Below, in pieces: positions 7,072 to 8,481 of a DNA stretch of 8,481 nucleotides (its first letter is position 1; each line of letters starts with the position of its first letter). The notes below the pieces were generated by a model. The model saw only the letters and a list, made by a program, of their open reading frames with translations, was not told where the DNA came from and ran no database searches. The position numbers and the translations under genes were made by a program. This DNA is from Proteobacteria bacterium UBA1858 (GTDB lineage Bacteria; Pseudomonadota; Gammaproteobacteria; UBA4575). Location of the stretch: positions 39,777 through 48,257 of the forward strand of contig DDIE01000032.1 in assembly GCA_002338385.1 (NCBI GenBank), read 5' to 3'.

Positions 7072-7077
7072 GTTATA
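7072..7077 (-). promoter_or_regulatory. Candidate -10 for map, very close to the start codon
   Basis: TATAAC on the minus strand (5 of 6 to consensus) ends 12 bases before the map ATG. The hexamer 17 bases upstream is CGAACA, a poor -35. If used, it would give an mRNA with a leader of about half a dozen bases, in line with the absence of a Shine-Dalgarno. I see no better promoter for map between 7078 and 7240. Confidence 0.25.
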
Positions 7078-7241
7078 GTAAGCGTCATTGTGTTTGTTCG
7101 CGAGGTGCCTCAGATGTCGCCCAATTACTTGCTCCTCATGTGGGCACCGCCGCACATCCCTGGGGCTTCCACAGCGCCTCGGATAGTGCTGCTTGCAACT
7201 AATGCATGAAGTCTATCAGACTATTTAATAGGGCGATAAAA

Positions 7242-7270
7242 TTGTTGATTGGACAAGATTGTGCTATAAA
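7242..7270 (+). promoter_or_regulatory. rpsB-tsf promoter
   Basis: A -35-like TTGTTG (7242-7247) is followed after 17 bases by an extended -10, TGC-TATAAA (7262-7270). A GC-rich discriminator TCGCCCGCGC follows, as is typical of growth-rate and ppGpp controlled ribosomal promoters. The DNA upstream (7220-7241) is AT-rich and could serve as an UP element. Expected start near 7277, giving a leader of about 129 bases. The match and position fit what is known of rpsB promoters in gammaproteobacteria. Confidence 0.65.
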
Positions 7271-7315
7271 TCGCCCGCGCCTAGCGCAAATACTAAATTT
7301 ACACGTATCTCGACA

Positions 7316-7361
7316 CATTCAACGGGGTGCCAGGCTGGGATACCCACCTGGTTGTTGAATG
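7316..7361 (+). promoter_or_regulatory. Structured rpsB leader hairpin, candidate S2 autoregulatory element
   Basis: The 46-base element folds as two stacked stems. The outer stem pairs CATTCAAC (7316-7323) with GTTGAATG (7354-7361), 8 perfect base pairs. An internal loop separates it (GGGGTG left, TT right). The inner stem pairs CCAGG-C-TGGG (7330-7339, C bulged) with CCCA-CCTGG (7343-7351), 9 pairs closed by the triloop ATA. It ends 28 bases before the AAGGAG of rpsB. Ribosomal protein S2 is known to repress rpsB-tsf through the mRNA leader in E. coli, so this is the obvious candidate target. The pairing is seen in the sequence; the function is inferred. Confidence 0.65.
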
Positions 7362-7389
7362 GGAGCTACGGACGTCTAAAACCCTCATT

Positions 7390-7395
7390 AAGGAG
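7390..7395 (+). promoter_or_regulatory. Ribosome binding site of rpsB
   Basis: AAGGAG lies 10 bases before the ATG at 7406. It fixes the rpsB start and rules out the open frame that reaches back to the promoter. Confidence 0.85.
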
Positions 7396-7405
7396 TAAAC
7401 CTATC

Positions 7406-8338
7406 ATGACTGACGTAACTATGCGCCAGATGCTTGAGGCTGGTGTCCATTTTGGCCACCAAACTCGCTACTGGAATCCGAAAATGGCCCCCTATATCTT
7501 TGGGGAGCGAAATAAAATTCATATCATTAACCTGGAAAAGTCTTTGCCCATGTTTGGTGAAGCCTTGAACTACCTGGGTAAAATGGTCGCCAACGGAGGC
7601 AAAGTGCTGTTTGTAGGCACTAAGCGTTCTGCACGTGAGGCAATCAAAACCGAGGCTGAGCGTTGTGCCATGCCTTATGTCAATAATCGTTGGCTAGGTG
7701 GCATGCTCACCAACTTCCACACGGTTAAACAATCGATTAAACGTCTCAAAGAATTAGAAGAAATGCTCGAGGGCAACGGCGCCGAGCGACTAGGCAAGCG
7801 TGAAATCTTACAAATACGCCGCGAAGTTGAAAAACTTAATCGCAGTCTAGGCGGTATCAAGGACATGAACATTTTGCCAGATGCCTTATTCATCATCGAT
7901 GTGGGTTACGAGGAAATTGCCGTCAAGGAAGCTGTCAAACTGGGTATACCGGTGGTGGCCGTGGTGGACTCAAATAATCCTCTCACGGGTGTTGACTATG
8001 TGGTACCCGGCAATGATGACGCTATCCGCGCTATCCAACTGTACACCTCGGTGGTGGCTGATGAAGTTATCCAGGCCAAAGCCAGCTCGCAAACACTGAG
8101 TGGGGATGAAAACGAGTTTGTCGAGGTGAAAGATGCTGACAATAAGAAGGCCAAGGCGGCGAAACCAGCTAAAACCGTAAAGAGCAAAGCACCAGTTAAA
8201 AAGAAGGCGGCTGCCAAAGCGAAACCCGCCACAGATGAAGCCCCAGTCGAAGCAACCCCAGCTGAAGCAACCCCAGTTGAAAAAAGCACTCCAGCCGCTG
8301 CAGAAACACCAGAACAGCCGGCTGAAAGTTCAGACTAG
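7406..8338 (+). CDS. rpsB: 30S ribosomal protein S2 with long charged C-terminal tail
   Basis: Small-subunit protein needed late in 30S assembly and for S1 binding to the ribosome. The N-terminal S2 core (about 1-240) is canonical: MRQMLEAGVHFGHQTRYWNPKM at the start, the FVGTKR segment around 69-74, the RWLGGMLTNF signature at 95-104, the coiled-coil-like helical arm at about 105-150, and FIIDVGYEEIAVKEAVKLGIPVVAVVDSN-type core sequence at 162-190. The protein is 310 residues, about 70 longer than E. coli S2 (241). The extra tail (about 241-310) is low complexity: a basic K/A/P part at about 247-273, then an acidic A/T/P/E part at about 277-310 with an EATP repeat. It is read in frame with no sign of frameshift. 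The first gene of the rpsB-tsf operon, probably autoregulated by S2 through the leader hairpin. Confidence 0.98.
   Translation: MTDVTMRQMLEAGVHFGHQTRYWNPKMAPYIFGERNKIHIINLEKSLPMFGEALNYLGKMVANGGKVLFVGTKRSAREAIKTEAERCAMPYVNNRWLGGMLTNFHTVKQSIKRLKELEEMLEGNGAERLGKREILQIRREVEKLNRSLGGIKDMNILPDALFIIDVGYEEIAVKEAVKLGIPVVAVVDSNNPLTGVDYVVPGNDDAIRAIQLYTSVVADEVIQAKASSQTLSGDENEFVEVKDADNKKAKAAKPAKTVKSKAPVKKKAAAKAKPATDEAPVEATPAEATPVEKSTPAAAETPEQPAESSD
8241..8281 (+). repeat. 15-base tandem repeat coding the EATP(V/A) units of the S2 tail
   Basis: Units at 8241-8255 and 8256-8270 differ at two positions (CCCCAGTCGAAGCAA versus CCCCAGCTGAAGCAA), and a partial third unit follows at 8271-8281. The period is a whole number of codons, so slippage would lengthen or shorten the tail without breaking the frame. 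Confidence 0.7.
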
Positions 8339-8345
8339 TTTTTTT
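8322..8345 (+). terminator. Weak hairpin plus T-tract between rpsB and tsf, possible partial terminator
   Basis: CTGA-AAGT-TCAG (8322-8333) at the end of rpsB is followed by a few bases and then seven T (8339-8345). The stem is short and overlaps coding sequence, so full termination is unlikely; partial attenuation of tsf is possible. A self-complementary CAGCCGGCTG (8315-8324) sits just upstream and could compete with this pairing. Confidence 0.25.
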
Positions 8346-8353
8346 ATTTAATC

Positions 8354-8359
8354 AGGTGA
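8354..8359 (+). promoter_or_regulatory. Ribosome binding site of tsf
   Basis: AGGTGA ends 5 bases before the ATG at 8365 and supports that start. Confidence 0.7.
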
Positions 8360-8364
8360 CTACT

Positions 8365-8481
8365 ATGCAAATTACAGCGGCAATGGTTAAAGAACTGCGT
8401 GAGCGAACTGGCGCAGGGATGATGGAATGTAAGAAGGCCTTAAGCGAATCTGACGGTGATATGGATGCTGCGATTGAGTTG
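8365..8481 (+). CDS. tsf: Elongation factor Ts (partial, N-terminal 39 residues)
   Basis: Guanine nucleotide exchange factor for EF-Tu in translation elongation. The 39 visible codons give the N-terminal UBA-like domain with the EF-Ts signature LRERTGAGMMECKKAL at residues 11-26, one residue shorter at the N-terminus than E. coli. The rest is off the right edge. It lies 26 bp after rpsB with its own Shine-Dalgarno, the usual rpsB-tsf operon; no promoter is evident in the gap. Confidence 0.97.
   Translation, partial: MQITAAMVKELRERTGAGMMECKKALSESDGDMDAAIEL

Noticed and set aside
7060..7155. In-frame N-terminal extension of Map starting from GTG at 7155
   Set aside because: The extra 32 residues do not resemble Map proteins, and MAIHIKSAEEIDKMRVA is the normal family N-terminus.
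7127..7159. Tiny minus-strand open frame (about ten codons, ending before 7126) upstream of map as a leader peptide
   Set aside because: No run of regulatory codons, no attenuator-like hairpin with T-tract after it, and such short frames are expected by chance.
7259..7405. Upstream in-frame extension of S2
   Set aside because: It would begin inside the promoter -10 region and run through the leader hairpin; a strong AAGGAG fixes the start at 7406.
7996..8289. Ala/Ser/Thr-rich open frame antisense to the end of rpsB
   Set aside because: Its composition simply mirrors the low-complexity Lys/Ala/Pro tail of S2 on the other strand.
1..8481. New defence, mobile or accessory system
   Set aside because: All genes are recognisable housekeeping families in a typical core order; there are no integrase, transposase, toxin-antitoxin or CRISPR features.

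Overview
The window looks like ordinary core chromosome of a gammaproteobacterium outside the Enterobacterales. The proteins (GlnD, DapD, DapE, Map, S2, EF-Ts, MnmC) resemble their E. coli counterparts over their whole length. The map/glnD block divergent from rpsB-tsf is the arrangement known from E. coli and Pseudomonas. I cannot name a family or genus. No mobile element, CRISPR array, tRNA or rRNA is visible, and every gene that lies wholly inside the window is intact.

Layout: (1) 1-231, minus strand: N-terminal part of MnmC, a tRNA wobble-uridine modification enzyme, running off the left edge. (2) 262-1038, plus strand: a predicted 3'-5' exonuclease of the PolB-exonuclease-like family, divergent from mnmC across only 30 bp. 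(3) 3345-1048, minus strand: a compact lysine/diaminopimelate block dapD, yffB (ArsC/Spx-like) and dapE. yffB and dapE overlap by 4 bases. The block converges on the exonuclease gene with a 9 bp gap. (4) 3346-3602: a 257 bp spacer upstream of dapD with promoter-like sequences, a short direct repeat and inverted repeats. (5) 7059-3603, minus strand: map and glnD, overlapping by 8 bases. (6) 7060-7405: a divergent regulatory region of 346 bp holding the rpsB promoter, a strong leader hairpin and possibly a map promoter next to its start codon. (7) 7406-8481, plus strand: rpsB with a long charged C-terminal tail, then the start of tsf, running off the right edge.

How the genes fit together: DapD and DapE are the first and third enzymes of the succinylase branch of lysine and meso-diaminopimelate synthesis, which feeds both protein and peptidoglycan. 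The aminotransferase step between them (DapC/ArgD) is not encoded here, although related bacteria such as Pseudomonas carry dapC between glnD and dapD. GlnD is the nitrogen sensor that uridylylates PII proteins. Map, S2, EF-Ts and MnmC belong to translation and tRNA maturation.

I see no convincing new multi-gene system. The points most worth checking are non-coding or local: the rpsB leader hairpin and the inverted repeat flanking its promoter, the roughly 70-residue S2 tail, the repeats in the dapD upstream region, and the missing dapC.
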